From NCBI GenBank assembly GCA_035041965.1, contig JAPYMA010000780.1, positions 52,248 to 116,247 on the forward strand: DNA of 64,000 nucleotides. Direction: 5' to 3'. Position 1 is the stretch's first letter; each line of letters starts with the position of its first letter. The notes below the pieces were generated by a model. It saw only the letters and a program-made list of their open reading frames with translations, was not told the origin of the DNA and made no database searches. Shown here one piece after another: positions 25,781-38,715 of the stretch. The translations under genes were made by a program, and so were the position numbers. This DNA comes from Anisakis pegreffii (lineage: Eukaryota > Nematoda > Chromadorea > Rhabditida > Anisakidae).

Positions 25781-28700
25781 AATGAACGAGAGAGAGCAGC
25801 GTTAACTCGACGAAATACGAAGAAGCATAATACGAAGATAATTGAACAACTAATTAATTGACTTTTGATTTCACGTTCACTTCTTATCAGTACAATTCAA
25901 CGACGCTGAACAAGGTCAGCTTTTATTAGCACCGGAGCTGCTGAAAACAGATCAATTCGAATAATTACTTTCATAAACGAATCTCATAAAACGATCAACG
26001 TTCACGATTACATCGCATCGTCGCAGTCGAGAACAACATCGATCGAAATACATTATCATAATTTTCAAATCAAAAACGCGAACACCATTGAATCAATCCA
26101 TCGAATAAAACACGAGCAAAAAATCTGAATTTAACATTAATTCGAGATTTTCAATTCGAGATCGCGTTCAACACTCGCAATCTCATTAAGAGGATACTAT
26201 CAGTGATGCATTCACACGACTAATTCCCTCATCCAAACGATTTTAAAATGTCACAAACATTCGACCAGGACGATCCAAGAAATTCTGATTCCAAAAGTCT
26301 ATAAGTCCCTCGCTCAATTTGGTCACAACTCAAGCCGTCCACGTTCCCAACCTGTCCCCATAAACGGCTATTATTTACATTTTGCACTTGCACTCCTTCA
26401 CAAACCATCCATCTATCACGTGATAGTAAATATTTCTAATCGACCGTTTTTAGCCGACCGTCTCAACATCACTTTTACTGGACGAAAAAAAAAACGGCTG
26501 TGTAAATTCCGCTGACAATTTTCAGAACACATCATCCTCAAAACATAACACCATCGTTCATAGAATGTGACAGAAAAAAAGAAAAGCAATCGCAAAATCA
26601 TAGAACAAAACGGGATTGACAAGTGAAAAGAATCGTAAAAAACAGCTAAAACATCGAGATGAGAGTAGAGGCACAAAGAAAGGAAACCAACGATGAAAAC
26701 AAACACACTCATCGAATATCACATCAATCATTCTTCAGAGTCACCCTTTCCAAACAATATTTTGTCGAAATAAACTTCAGCACATTAAAAATCTGCCAGC
26801 TTTTTGCAATCAATTCATAGTGCAACCAACACCTATCTGGCGCAACTGATGAACTTCGCGAATGACCGTGATAATAACACAATCCAAACTTCAATTTATT
26901 CAGTTACTATGTAAATCGTACTGTTCAAAACGCGTCATGCTGTCTACCGTCCAAAACCTTTTCCCATATTTCCACTGTCCACACAAACGCATAAACATAT
27001 TCACAAGTAAACTTATACGGCAAACCGAGAATGTTCAAGAATTTTTGCATGCGCTTATGATTATGCAGTAAACACCCGTCGTTTTTGCACTCTTGCCCGC
27101 TGAGGGCCGTTTTGCTCGAAATGAGAGTAGCATTCCCCTCTCCCGCCTACCCCATTCCCCTCCCCATCATCAACATCCTACGTGACTGCGACCCCCTTCT
27201 ACTCTGATATCTCATTATTTCGCGGTAATGAGCAAGAATAAAATCAAAAAATCTATAGACTTATCGGGAAGTTTATGGCGAAAATTTGTCGATGTTATCA
27301 AAATAATCAATTCTTTGTGAACAAATAAGTGTTTTGCAAACGAACTGTGCAAGAATCAGGAAAAATAATCAGCGAGTAATAAGTCGCCAATTCACTCGGA
27401 CACCCTCAAATTCCGTCGTGCAGCAATTTTCTCCTTTGTGAGAACCACTTGTGTACACAATCAAATGGAGAACCAACTCAACAAAATTGAAATCATCTAA
27501 CAAAAAGTGCATAAGACAAAAGCGGTTTTCTTTTCTTTGAGATGAGTACAAAAAAATTAGTTCAATCAGTAACATCCTTAATGTTTTCCTCCTCAATACT
27601 AATCGAAGATGCATTCGTCTCATTCACAGAGACTGCTCAATGAGTCCACGACGATCATGACGGTTATACGATCAGTAATACTTGTATAAACACTAAATCG
27701 TATCAGCTAAAGATTCAATGATTTGAGATGGCACCATCAACGTTGTTCAACTACCAGATGACAGTTGATTAGCCCGAGGGGCTTTATATAATATCTCTAC
27801 GCTGTTGCTTCACATGCATGAGTTTTCTGCCTGCCGTCGGACTGAATGAACTGCACATTGACTATTTTCGGATGGATATGAACAGGAGAACGCGAGTGTG
27901 TGCAGAGGAGTGAAAAAAAAACTGCTCGAGAACAAAATATGTGGAAATCAATTGAAACTGGTCGATTGTCACGATTGTCTGGGTCAGTGAACTGACAGAT
28001 CACATGTTCTTTGCGCGCACTTGAATGAAACCAAACAGCCAACTGAAACTTCTTCCATTTCCACAGAGCGGAAACAAACACAAAAATTCAGCGGCAATAA
28101 ACGACATTTTTCTGACAAGAGAATAAATAGTTGCAGAAGAATCAAACTGCGCCAACGGATACGCATGATCTGGCTGCGCTGTAAACACTTCTTACTTCAG
28201 CTTCGCTATTGCAACTAACATTTCCCGTTCACTTTCGATTGAACACCAAAAAAAAAACAACGAGAAATTTGTTTCGAATTCATCACCAAACACAAACGCA
28301 TTTCAACTCCAACCGAAGTCGGCTCAAAATCAGGCAAAAAATGACTGCAGCAAATTGTCACATCGAATGTTGTTCAAATGAAAATTGATAGGAAAAGTGA
28401 CGAAAGATTAAAGAAATTTCAACAACAACAACAAAAAATGACAAAATCCTTAAACAAACACATATGTGTGCAAGAAGCCGAAAAAAAGTAATGCAATTAG
28501 AACAATCATATTTTTAGTTGTCTTTTTTTGATGTTGTTTGAATTGTATTCTGCAAACTTGTTTTCAAATTCACTTCATAACATAACGCAGCAATGCGAAA
28601 AGCAAAATGCACAATAAAAAATCTTCATTAAGCCACACAAATCAGCTGTTTCAAGGAGAGAGAGAGCGAAGGAATGTGTGCATCGACTGACGACGATCAC

Positions 28701-31700
28701 CGTGGGAAGAATAAAAGGTTGGTTCATCGGAATGATCTGTGAAGTGATGACGAATCGAGATAGATATATTTACAGCAAGCAACACCGCCAGCAGCAGCAG
28801 CAGCAGCACGTATGATAGGACGACGAGTGTATGTGGTTTTGGGCTGACGTCATCGATAGGTTATTATATCACTTAAAAGACGACGGGCGGGAATGAAGAA
28901 GGAAGAATGCCGCCGCTTCAGCCGGGTCTCATTTACACTACTGCTGCGACCGACTATTGCTGCACTATTTGTTGCAATAAAGCAAGCTCTCCATCCATCT
29001 ATAATCAATGAGCAGATACATAAATAAACGGTCCTTATACATTCAGGTGTTCTTGAGGTCCTTACGGGGGGGGGTATGGAGTTGGAGTAACTGTCCACTC
29101 ATTAATGAAATCGCAACGCTACCAATAAGACCACTTCCACTTGTCAACTGTTCATTCCATGTGCATTTGCAATCAGTTTGTGTTATACGAATAATGTAAT
29201 GTTCTGAAAATATTTTTGAAAATGATAAAAATTTGACAACCAGAAAATAAAAGTTGTAGCGTGTTTCATGTAAAGACAATGGTATCCATAAACAACAATC
29301 CATTGCCTCTGTCAATAACTACCACCCGGATAACTGCCCCTCCCCTTACGACAATTTGGCTCCATGACATCCATCTTCGTGAACTTTACTTCTTTCGACC
29401 ACTACTATCGTTATAACCAGTATTATTGTTATATTATAATTTTATTATTAGTACTCTTATTCTCAGGATTCGGTGAGGAAAAGGCCTGAGATTGATGCTC
29501 AGGCTTAGATTGACTTTCATTTCAAGGCCACGGCCGAATCTCGACTGAGGCTGTGGTAGCCGCAAACAGGCGTTTTCTACTACAATTGATATTGGGCAAA
29601 TTGTCGGGGGCACCGGGAATGGTTGTCCTGGAACCAGAAAGAATACCTACAGCAACTAACGTACCCAGAAAGGGGCACAGGAGGGCGTGCTCCTCTCCCA
29701 TATAAATTGGAAGAAAATGAAAGAAGGGAAGAGAGAAAAATTCGGCTGATTATTTAGCCATTTTCCTGGAACAGCTCATTTTGCGTCCTTCCTCCATGAA
29801 AGAATCATGGTCAGGCCACTGTCTAAGCCTAATTGAATTCACCACGAATTCCAAGCACATATTCTTATTCCAGTTTCACACCTCGCGCAATTTCGAATGA
29901 TATCTATAACTAGCTGTTTTACCTACTTGACGCACTGATTCAATTTTTTAATTCTTACAAAACATTTCTTCCTCATCGGTCAATTAATTGTTTGAAAAAG
30001 TTGATGTGCAATAAGAAAAAATGAAGACATACGACTAGGCAACACATTAAGGTGACGTAGCGACAATAACGCCAAATGTCGGGGGCAGTAATAATAATAA
30101 AAACAACGAACGACATATTTAATAATCAATGAAAAAACACATCAATAAAGCGAACATCATTATTAAAAATGTTATTCATACGAACAAAAAAAATTGCGTT
30201 CTAAACTCGTAAAAGCAAAATGAAGTGATCAATCACGCATCAAAACCAAACAATAAATGGCCAAAAAGCATCATCATCCTCATCGCAATGAACAACGACG
30301 ATGCGAATGTCCTCCGCCGATAGAACGAACAACCATTATATTTATGAATAATTTTTGCGATGCAACCGCGGAAAAAGGCAATCATCACTCGAGCACGTGA
30401 CTCACAAAAACATTCTTTAAACTGTTTGATATGTAGCAGCGACAATCATATTCTGTTTCATCGCATCCAGAAATGCAAAATTCTTTTCTGAAGGAATATG
30501 CTGCCACCTCGTATCCAGATGGCAGAAATGTGCTCAATCCAGTGCTCTTTGCCTCTGATATATAAAGTGAGCTTGAAGAAAGTTATAACATTTTGAAATT
30601 TTCCTACGCAAACGGCCAAAGCTTAAACATCAAGCTAATGATTATAGCGTGTGATAAATTTGGTAATATTAATATCATGTTGATAGGATTAACAATAAAA
30701 ATAACACTGATACTGGGTACAAAATGCTGTGTTACATTCGATTATAGTCCCAGTATCCGCTAGAGTCTTGTTAGGGAGCGGGGGAGGGGGAGGGGGTGGC
30801 AGGAGAGCGAGCGAAGACGGTTGGGAAGCACTGCATTGGCATGAATGTTGACTGAATTCATTTGAATTCGTTGCAAAAACAACTGCGATGAACAGCTCAT
30901 CCAATGAAGTAGATACGAGAGTTCGAGAAGAAAAAAAAATGTCGTCATGAGTCATTCGTTTCAAATTGATTGATGAACTGCGAAATGAGCGAGTTTGGGT
31001 GAATGAATATAGAGCAGTTTCAATAATGAGAAACTTTTTATAAAATCCTTATTGTTATTCGATGAAATTTTGTGTGATGAAAAACGAAACTTTCAATAAA
31101 TCATTTTCTTAACATCATCCATTCACTCTGACTGATCGATCGATACATTTCATTTCAACCGAGTTCCGCCGAATCAGAACGTTTTGTATTATTCTTAACA
31201 TTATGAAATAATTATCGTGCAAATTTCCATAAGATATTCATAAATACTGAATTTTATCGAACTTTCCCCATGAGAAATTTTCGCCATGGACGTTTCGTTT
31301 GCATACAACAACAAACGAACTGAACTGTAGCTCACAGGCTTGATCTGTATTTGTGCGAAATAAGAACACTCCGATGAACATTTGCAGCCAACTTAAGGTA
31401 AAATTCGATTTTAGGAACACTTTTTCGGTCATACCATCACACCTTCAAGGATATGAAACTTCGTCGGTATGAGAATGAGCTTCGGTGGGTGAATCTGGTG
31501 AGTCGGGGGGAATACTCGCAGATCGGCTGCAACCATAAATTACTGCAAGCACACCGCAACATGCCCTCAACTGAAGTTCCACTTGCTGTGTGGAGTGATG
31601 AAAGCATCAGAAAATTCCCGCCTCAGTGCAAATTCTTCACTCCAATCACTTTCTTCATCATCCGAGTCAATATAATCCGAGATCATATTTTGCCAATCCA

Positions 31701-34370
31701 TTTCAATTGCTTCGTTGCAATTATTTGCTCGAAACTTTCCACAAATCATTCGGAAGAGCGCCCAATAGTTTAATGAAAAAATTGCCTTCCAATCAATGAA
31801 TATTTTTGATAGATGCGTTTGGCTGAATGGATGGATGTTTTTCCGTCGGAAAATCGTCTGTTGAAGAAAATTTCTTCAGCGAATCACAAATGCAACGTTT
31901 TGGTCGGGAAAGCGATATTTCAGAAGAATCGAGTCAAACAAAAAATTGCCAAAGTAACATCATCATTTCGTGTTCGATAAGCTGCAAAGCAGTTCAACTA
32001 TGCATCGCCAAGTGATCGATGCCCACAAAACAATAACGACTAAGCGTTGCAATGCTCCACTTACATACAAACAATCCAGGCCATACTAGCTGCTGAACTT
32101 ATGCAACAAGCCTGCACGCACATTGAACAAATCATTCACGCATCAACAAATCACCACTCACCCGATTCGACTCAAGCGGAAATCAGATCAGAAACTTAAC
32201 AGCAAAGTAATTTCATTTCCATGTTTGATATCGATGACTGCTGGAGAACATTGACGTTTAAACGCTAGTGATAATTACTTTAATTTCGAAACTGTGCCTG
32301 TTTTCTCTTTTTCAACAAGCTAAATTTTCAACAGCCTATCAAAGAACAAAAAATAATTCAACATATTTTGAAACTCTCACTGAAATTCTAAGGGTTTTCT
32401 TTGGACAAGTACACGTAAAACGAACAGAATCGCGAAAATCATACAACAAGAATGATCGGTGATTGAAACAGACGTGACACTAGCGAAATGCGTATTTTGA
32501 TCGAGTGATGTTCCGATTTAATTAGAAATTATCAACGTATCAATGATCATCAGTCATTAGTGCAACTCTTCCGGCATTTGATATGATTTTATTTCAATGA
32601 AATTTTCAAGTGCTTAATGTTTCAATTGAAATCGTACGGTTGCCAAAATGCGGAACATAAAGAATGCGATGATTCGAAAGTGATCATTCGCAATAAGCAA
32701 CAAATGAAAAAGACTGCTCACATACTACAAATGCACTTTTTTTTTTTCACGAGCATTCTTCAAAAATTATTCCTTCCGTATTTTTTTTCGTTGCAAATTA
32801 AATAGTGCAGACCGATGCTGCTGCAGCAGCAGCAACATCATACGCATATTCGATCAATCAGCGTCATATTCGCATGATTCAGCATCGAATTCTCATGAAC
32901 GAAGATCACGATGAAGCGTTAAATTGAATCCGATGAACTGATCAGCGAGAAGAAGTTGTGAAAAACAAGAAACCACATCAACTGGCTGATTTTACCAACC
33001 CATCAAAGGACGTTTTTCAGTTGATTGTGATCAGTTTCTGTCAGCTGAACTGATCTTCGCACTTCAATCTTGATCAATTTATCATTCTTATTTCAATGAA
33101 TATATCTAAAATAAGGCGAAAAGCTCATGTATATAAGAATAACCTATGCAAGTAGTAATACCTAACTGCTATTTCCAACCAGCTGAATCAAATTCTCGAC
33201 ATGAAAATGACACTTGTGAGAAAAAGCTTCGTAATCGCAGTTGAATTGATAGAAAGCACGTGGTGACAATGATATCATAACAAGTCCAACTCGAATTAAC
33301 TGATGTTGCACTCATTGACGGGATGTACACTGATATCGATACAGTCACTCCACCGAGAACACCAACAAACCAACAATACACAAATAACCTACCTTTAATA
33401 ACAACAACAACACATGATAAGTATCAATGGCTGAAATTTGAACTTAAAAGAACTGCTCGAAATGCTATGAATTTAAGGTTAATTGAGATTAAACAATGAA
33501 AGTTCACTTCTGAATTATCCAAAAAATTGATTCATCGCAACAACTAAGTTGATGTTACCATGCCCAGTTCTATCCTCATTCTTAAAGAATTGTTCGATGC
33601 TCGAAAACAGATTTTTTTTTTCATAGATTTTTTCATAGATTCATAGATTCATAAAACATTTTTCACACGAATTTCATAGATTAAGCAATTGCAAATAACA
33701 TACTGAAATACGAATAAAAACGAATTCATCATTGAAACGAAATGCAATAAATGAATAAATGATATAATGAGTGATTATACGAGAGCATATCGAAAAAACT
33801 AGCAAAAAAAAGAGGAAAAGCAACGTGAACGTAACGTATAGGCGTAGTAGAATAAAAGATATATTAACGACCAACACTAATTCATACTTCCTTTCTCAAA
33901 CATATTTTTATTGGTTTTTCTTTGAAATTCCTCATTTTTATCAGCGTTCCCTTAAAATAAACAGCAATAAGCGAACATCACGCAAGTCAGCCTCTTTTTC
34001 ATCCTTTGTCCACTCTTCATTCCTTAATTCATTCTTAGAATTTCCACTATCTTCTTCGATCATAAAACTTACTACTACAACTACTACCAATCAAACTTCG
34101 CCGCAACCAAAAGCCACAGCCAAAACATCACCATTAAAGTCTCTAAGATACACCTACGAGAATCTACACTTTTACTTCGGATAATCATAATTTGATGATG
34201 TGAACCTAATTTAAAGATGCAATTTGTAACATGTAATGAAATCTTCCACTGAATATAATCTGAAATGTGGTTATGATCATCCAACTGAAATGAATACACC
34301 AACGAAATATTATCAACAAACAAAAAACAGCTATGACGATCTGATAAAACGAAGCCAGAGTTACGTTATG
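25781..34370. other. No confident gene
   Basis: This is mostly A/C-rich unique-looking DNA with poly-A runs. A more GC-rich patch at about 29460-29720 has CTGAGATTGATGCTCAGG-type inverted blocks and ends in a polypurine run, and could be an old transposon remnant. A small acidic minus-strand ORF at 31567-31749 is listed separately. A minus-strand TTTCAG/GTAGGT pair near 33390-33430 could bound a tiny exon but carries no recognisable code. Confidence 0.5.
31567..31749 (-). CDS. Small acidic ORF, unrecognised
   Basis: An ATG-initiated frame of 60 codons. The middle is strongly acidic (SDYIDSDDEESDWSEEF) and the ends are mixed. Acidic Ser/Asp stretches of this kind occur near the N-terminus of some transposase-derived and nuclear proteins, but there is nothing specific to assign it. 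It could be an exon or chance. Confidence 0.22.
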   Translation of the reverse strand: MICGKFRANNCNEAIEMDWQNMISDYIDSDDEESDWSEEFALRREFSDAFITPHSKWNFS

Positions 34371-37300
34371 AATATGTGTATTTATTTATAACAACAAGCA
34401 TTGATTGTTGCTGAAAAGAAACGTGGTTGTTGTTAGGTTTGTTGCTTGGTTGATTTGACAAACGAACGAACGAACATTAGGACGAATGAATCAAATATGA
34501 AACGATCGTCGGAATGAAGAAGAAGCACAATTGGAAAGCACAAATAAATGTTGAGTTAGTAGTAGTAGTAGTTGGTGATTATTGTTAGTGATGGCATTGT
34601 GATGGTATGGCTGTTTGGTCGGTTGGATGGATGGATGGATGGATGGATGATGGTATTGCATAATAGGATGATGATGATGACGACGACGATCATATAACGC
34701 TGCTGGTGCTGCCGTTGGGCTGCTGCTGCTGCTGCTGACGCTGATCGTGATGGTTTAGGATTGTTATCGCTAGAAAATGAAAATAAGTATAGAAGAAGAA
34801 TGAATAAATGTTTGATTGAATGTGAGTGAATGTTTGAATGAATTTTGTGTGGTGGTGAACGGACGAGCGAATGAATAACGTAGCAGTATTTGTTGTTGTT
34901 GTAGAGTGAGGGGAATAGAAGAGAAGTGTGTTTGGCTGCTGGATGGACGGACGGACGGACGGACGGACGGATGGCTTGATTATAGGATGGATGGATGGAT
35001 GGATGGATGCTGGTTAGTTTTAGTTTAGTTTGGTTGGAATGCCGACTGGAGTCGGGTTGAGTGTGCGAGCGAGCGAGTCGACGATCGGCAAGGGAAAGCA
35101 GCCATCGAACAGGCTGAATCGCATCGCGTCCGATGGCGACGTTGTTACGTTGCGTTGCTGGTTGGTTGGTTGGTTGTGTTAGATATAGTCGTCGGTGTTA
35201 GTATTTGGAGGAATACATTGGACGGATGGATGGATGGATAGAAGAGAAGGTTGGTTGGGTATAAGTTGCTAGACGGTAGGAGGCGGTCACACATCTAGTG
35301 TATGCTGGTGGCGCTCTGCTCTGTTATCGCTTCTCGATGATGAAGATGAACGATCGCTGAGGTGATGTGTATGTGCTGCGTGCATACAGTGTCTGCATGT
35401 CTATCGATGAGTGTTTACTGCACAGCCCTCCCTGTCCCTTTGCTATTCTCTCTCATTGAGGCTGTGTTACTAGATAAATACACGATGGGTTATAGAAACA
35501 GTGGGATTGCTTGCTTGTGGCATATTGATATTGACAAGTGATCAATGGAAGGGAGGCGATGCGATGCGATGTTCGTTATGGTAATGACATACGGGTAGAT
35601 GCATGCAGGAGAAAGAGAGCAACGCAAAGAAAGAAATAATCATCACTCTAATTCGGCCGTCATTCCAGCAGCAATAACCTATTTCATATTCAGTGGAGAA
35701 ATAAACACAACGCACGATGTGAGATGATCCGACTGAAGTGCTCCACTGATACGAAGAGAAACCAACAGCAGACATTCGGCAAAAAGATCACTGATAGTGT
35801 GCTATATTGTTGCGCACTCGAACGGCATAATACTTCAAAGAAATAGTATTATGCAAGAAAAAGCAATTATGTATTCACTAAATTCAATGTCCCATACGTA
35901 TTCGCCAAACGCAAACTCGTAATTCTTTAGAGACGCAGACGTGGATGCGAACTCAAACAACACACCATTCTATCTATCTATCTCATTTATTCCATGCATG
36001 AACGGCGGCGCAACAATATCTATCGTAAATTGCTGGGTTGGTTGGCGCAGTGCATAACGATCGCCATATAGCCATCATCAGATAAATATATCCATCCATC
36101 TCTCGCACGTTCACATCCACCACATGCGCATCACATCTACATCGCAGCATAGAGAGATAGATAGATAGGTAGATATACACACTTGTATTCCCACCAATTT
36201 CTTTATTCATTTTTTCTCCTTTCATACTTCATGTGTGCATCATCCAGTGATCTTGTTCCCTATGCTGCTGCTGCCGCTACTTCTGCTGCTGCATTGTACA
36301 GTAGTAGTGATGATAGGTCGTCGTCGTATTCGAACGAACGCATTGGGACGAATGGGATCGACGAAGTGAACGAACAAATAATATATAATGCCTCCTGCCG
36401 TCTGCTTCTTTTGCGCTCTACGCATCAATCATTTGTTCAGTCCTCTTAACTGCTGCAGTTGGGCAGGCAGGATCAGCGAAGCAACCACCAATCAACAGCA
36501 CAACAACCTAACAGCCCCGGCGGTTGTGCCTGTAAGGACGACGGGCAATGGCATCGAATAGTGGTGAATAATGAATGTAAAGAACCAACAAACTGAATGG
36601 ATTAGAAGGAGAGGAAGGCAGCAGGCAGCATCATGCATGCACTACATTCCCTTCGCACTCATTATTCATTCATTTTCCATCTTTTAACAGCACCAACCAA
36701 ACCATTACACACAAATAGAAATATATACATACACGCACACACACACATTCTCACTTAAAGCATCCAATTGAAACTGCTTTCGTTCTTCGCCTTCCACTCG
36801 CTGACCGCCGTCGCTAATTTGTTGTGAAACATTTCTGCACCATTACGAAGTTACATTTGCCAAAAAACGGAAATGTGTTTCACTGCCACCGCATGGAACT
36901 TGGCGAAAACTTTTCGAAAATTTTTCGAAAGCAGGATCACTTTTTCTTGATGAATTTCACGCAACTAACAGTTATAATTTCAATTGCACCCACAAAATTC
37001 AAAAATCGATCATATACACATGCAACATTCATCTATACAAGCAGTTTGCTCACATCCATCTCTATCAGCCATATTGATTCTTTATTTCCAACACCACATA
37101 TATACTATATAGTATAAATTCAGAGAATGTGTGCTTGCAGTAGCAGGCTCTTCTCATGCATTTCAAGCGTTCAATGCATCATAATTTCGCACTTAAACGG
37201 TTCATTCCGCAACACTTATCGAATACCGACCGTTCCGCGCTAAATTCTTCGCCACTTACTGCTAATGATGCGTCGAGTGGTGAACAAGAAAAAACCGCTT

Positions 37301-38400
37301 AATGCGGTTGAATGCTTCTTCATTGTGCCATTTGGAGAGTTGCTCTTTGTTATAATTTATTTGTGATGGGTAATGGTGTGATGTGTGTGTGATGCAGTGT
37401 GACCGATGATGTGAAGCTGTGTGATGAAATGAGACGATATTGGCGCTGGTTGATTTCGGTGATTAAGCGAAACGAGACGGAACGGAACGGCATGGAACGA
37501 GCAACGAACGAGATGAGATCATCATCCATCGCAAACAACGATTTGATTTATCGTTAATGATTCGTTGTAGTTTGCTCGTGCCATAGCTGTAGTTTGTAGT
37601 CAATTATTTCATATTATGTGTGTATATGGTTGTGTGGAACAGTATGTGAACATTATGCGAAATAAATTTTACGCGTTTCACCGTTCGTTCGGGTTGTGAC
37701 TACTGCAGTCAGTGGTGTGTGCGTGCGTGTGTGCTTTGAGGAGTAATTTTGGCGCTCTGAAGGCACACCATTCGCCGCTCAACGGCATCGGTTGAGTCAT
37801 AGTGTAACGATATCGCGGAGAGAATATCTATCTATCTCTCTCATCATTCATTCTCGTATTCCAACGGCACAAATTCGATGGATAGGCGGCTTAGTCAAGC
37901 ATCGGTTTCATTCTATTCCGTCTCTTTTTCCTCACTATGCCTTGCCATTCAACCTTTCATGCCACTATCTGCACATCTCACGAACACACGGTCCTTCCAT
38001 GTGAAACTTCCTTCGCTGTGTCAAGCCAGCACTCTCTACTGATCGCTCTCATTCTTTTAGCGGTGCACTCTCGCCTCCAATGAACGATGACTTTATTTCT
38101 CGTGCCCTCTACGAGTCTCTACTCTTTGCCTGACGAAGAACCTCGCTTGTTCACAACCATCATCAGCGATATACACATTCTGAACTGCCAAGAGAGAGCG
38201 AAAGCAACGGCGATACACCACTGGGAATAGAGTGACGAAAAGAAGCAACGGAATAGAATGCTGCTGCTATTGATATTGATAAAAAATTGAGATGCACTAT
38301 TCGCGTCGTTCTATCGTAATATATATATATTTACGTATGTGCGGATGAATGGCATCTACTCTGCGTGTGTGTGTGTCTGGCTCTTTCGCTTGGAAATGTT
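34371..38400. other. G/T-rich simple-repeat region, no gene seen
   Basis: The plus strand here becomes rich in G and T, with GGAT, GGAC, GGTT and GATG repeats, whereas the flanking 26-34 kb is A/C-rich. Perfect tetranucleotide arrays occur at 34625-34649, 34941-34972 and 34985-35008. No spliced coding structure was found. The asymmetry could reflect transcription or a promoter and origin region. Confidence 0.5.
34625..35008. repeat. (GGAT)n and (GGAC)n tetranucleotide arrays
   Basis: There are three short perfect arrays: GGAT at 34625-34649, GGAC (with GGAT ends) at 34941-34972, and GGAT at 34985-35008, separated by G/T-rich DNA. Confidence 0.85.
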
Positions 38401-38564
38401 AGTTGTGAGAGGAGAGTATTAAAACAAAACTGCAGTTCTGTTTTATTTGTCAAAATTTTACAAATAATTTTTATAGCGAACTTATTAAATTGTACATAAC
38501 TTCTTTACAAATTCATCATCCATATTTGTAATATTTTTCATGATCAACATCAATAGACAATTAG

Positions 38565-38715
38565 ATGATACAAGACAAATCATAGCCAGTGCCTGCCTGG
38601 CTCAGCCTCGGCAACAGCCAAATGACAAATGACAACACCATTCGATTGCGGATAAAACTTTCCTCCACGAATCGCAACGAAAAAGTTTTGTTCGAGAGCG
38701 ATTGGTACTGACTTC
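38565..38715 (+). mobile_element. Diverged SINE relic, copy 3
   Basis: Read on the plus strand, it carries ACAAGACAAATCATAGCC and CTGGCTCAGCC (A-box-like), then AAAACTTTCCTCC, AAAAGTTTTGTTCGAGAGCG and GATTGGTAC. These blocks are shared with the copies at 14986 and 18447. The B box is degraded and no clear target-site duplication was found, so the ends are approximate. Confidence 0.55.

Noticed and set aside
30689..30964. Minus-strand ORF with a poly-Pro run
   Set aside because: The Pro run comes from a GGGGAGG simple repeat; nothing else supports coding.
33392..33433. Tiny minus-strand exon between TTTCAG and GTAGGT
   Set aside because: Good splice signals but 40 bp of TTG/GTT repeat; cannot be linked to a gene.
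33771..34184. 137-codon plus-strand ORF
   Set aside because: Starts at GTG, Lys/Ser/Thr/Phe-biased, no motifs; likely chance in A-rich DNA.
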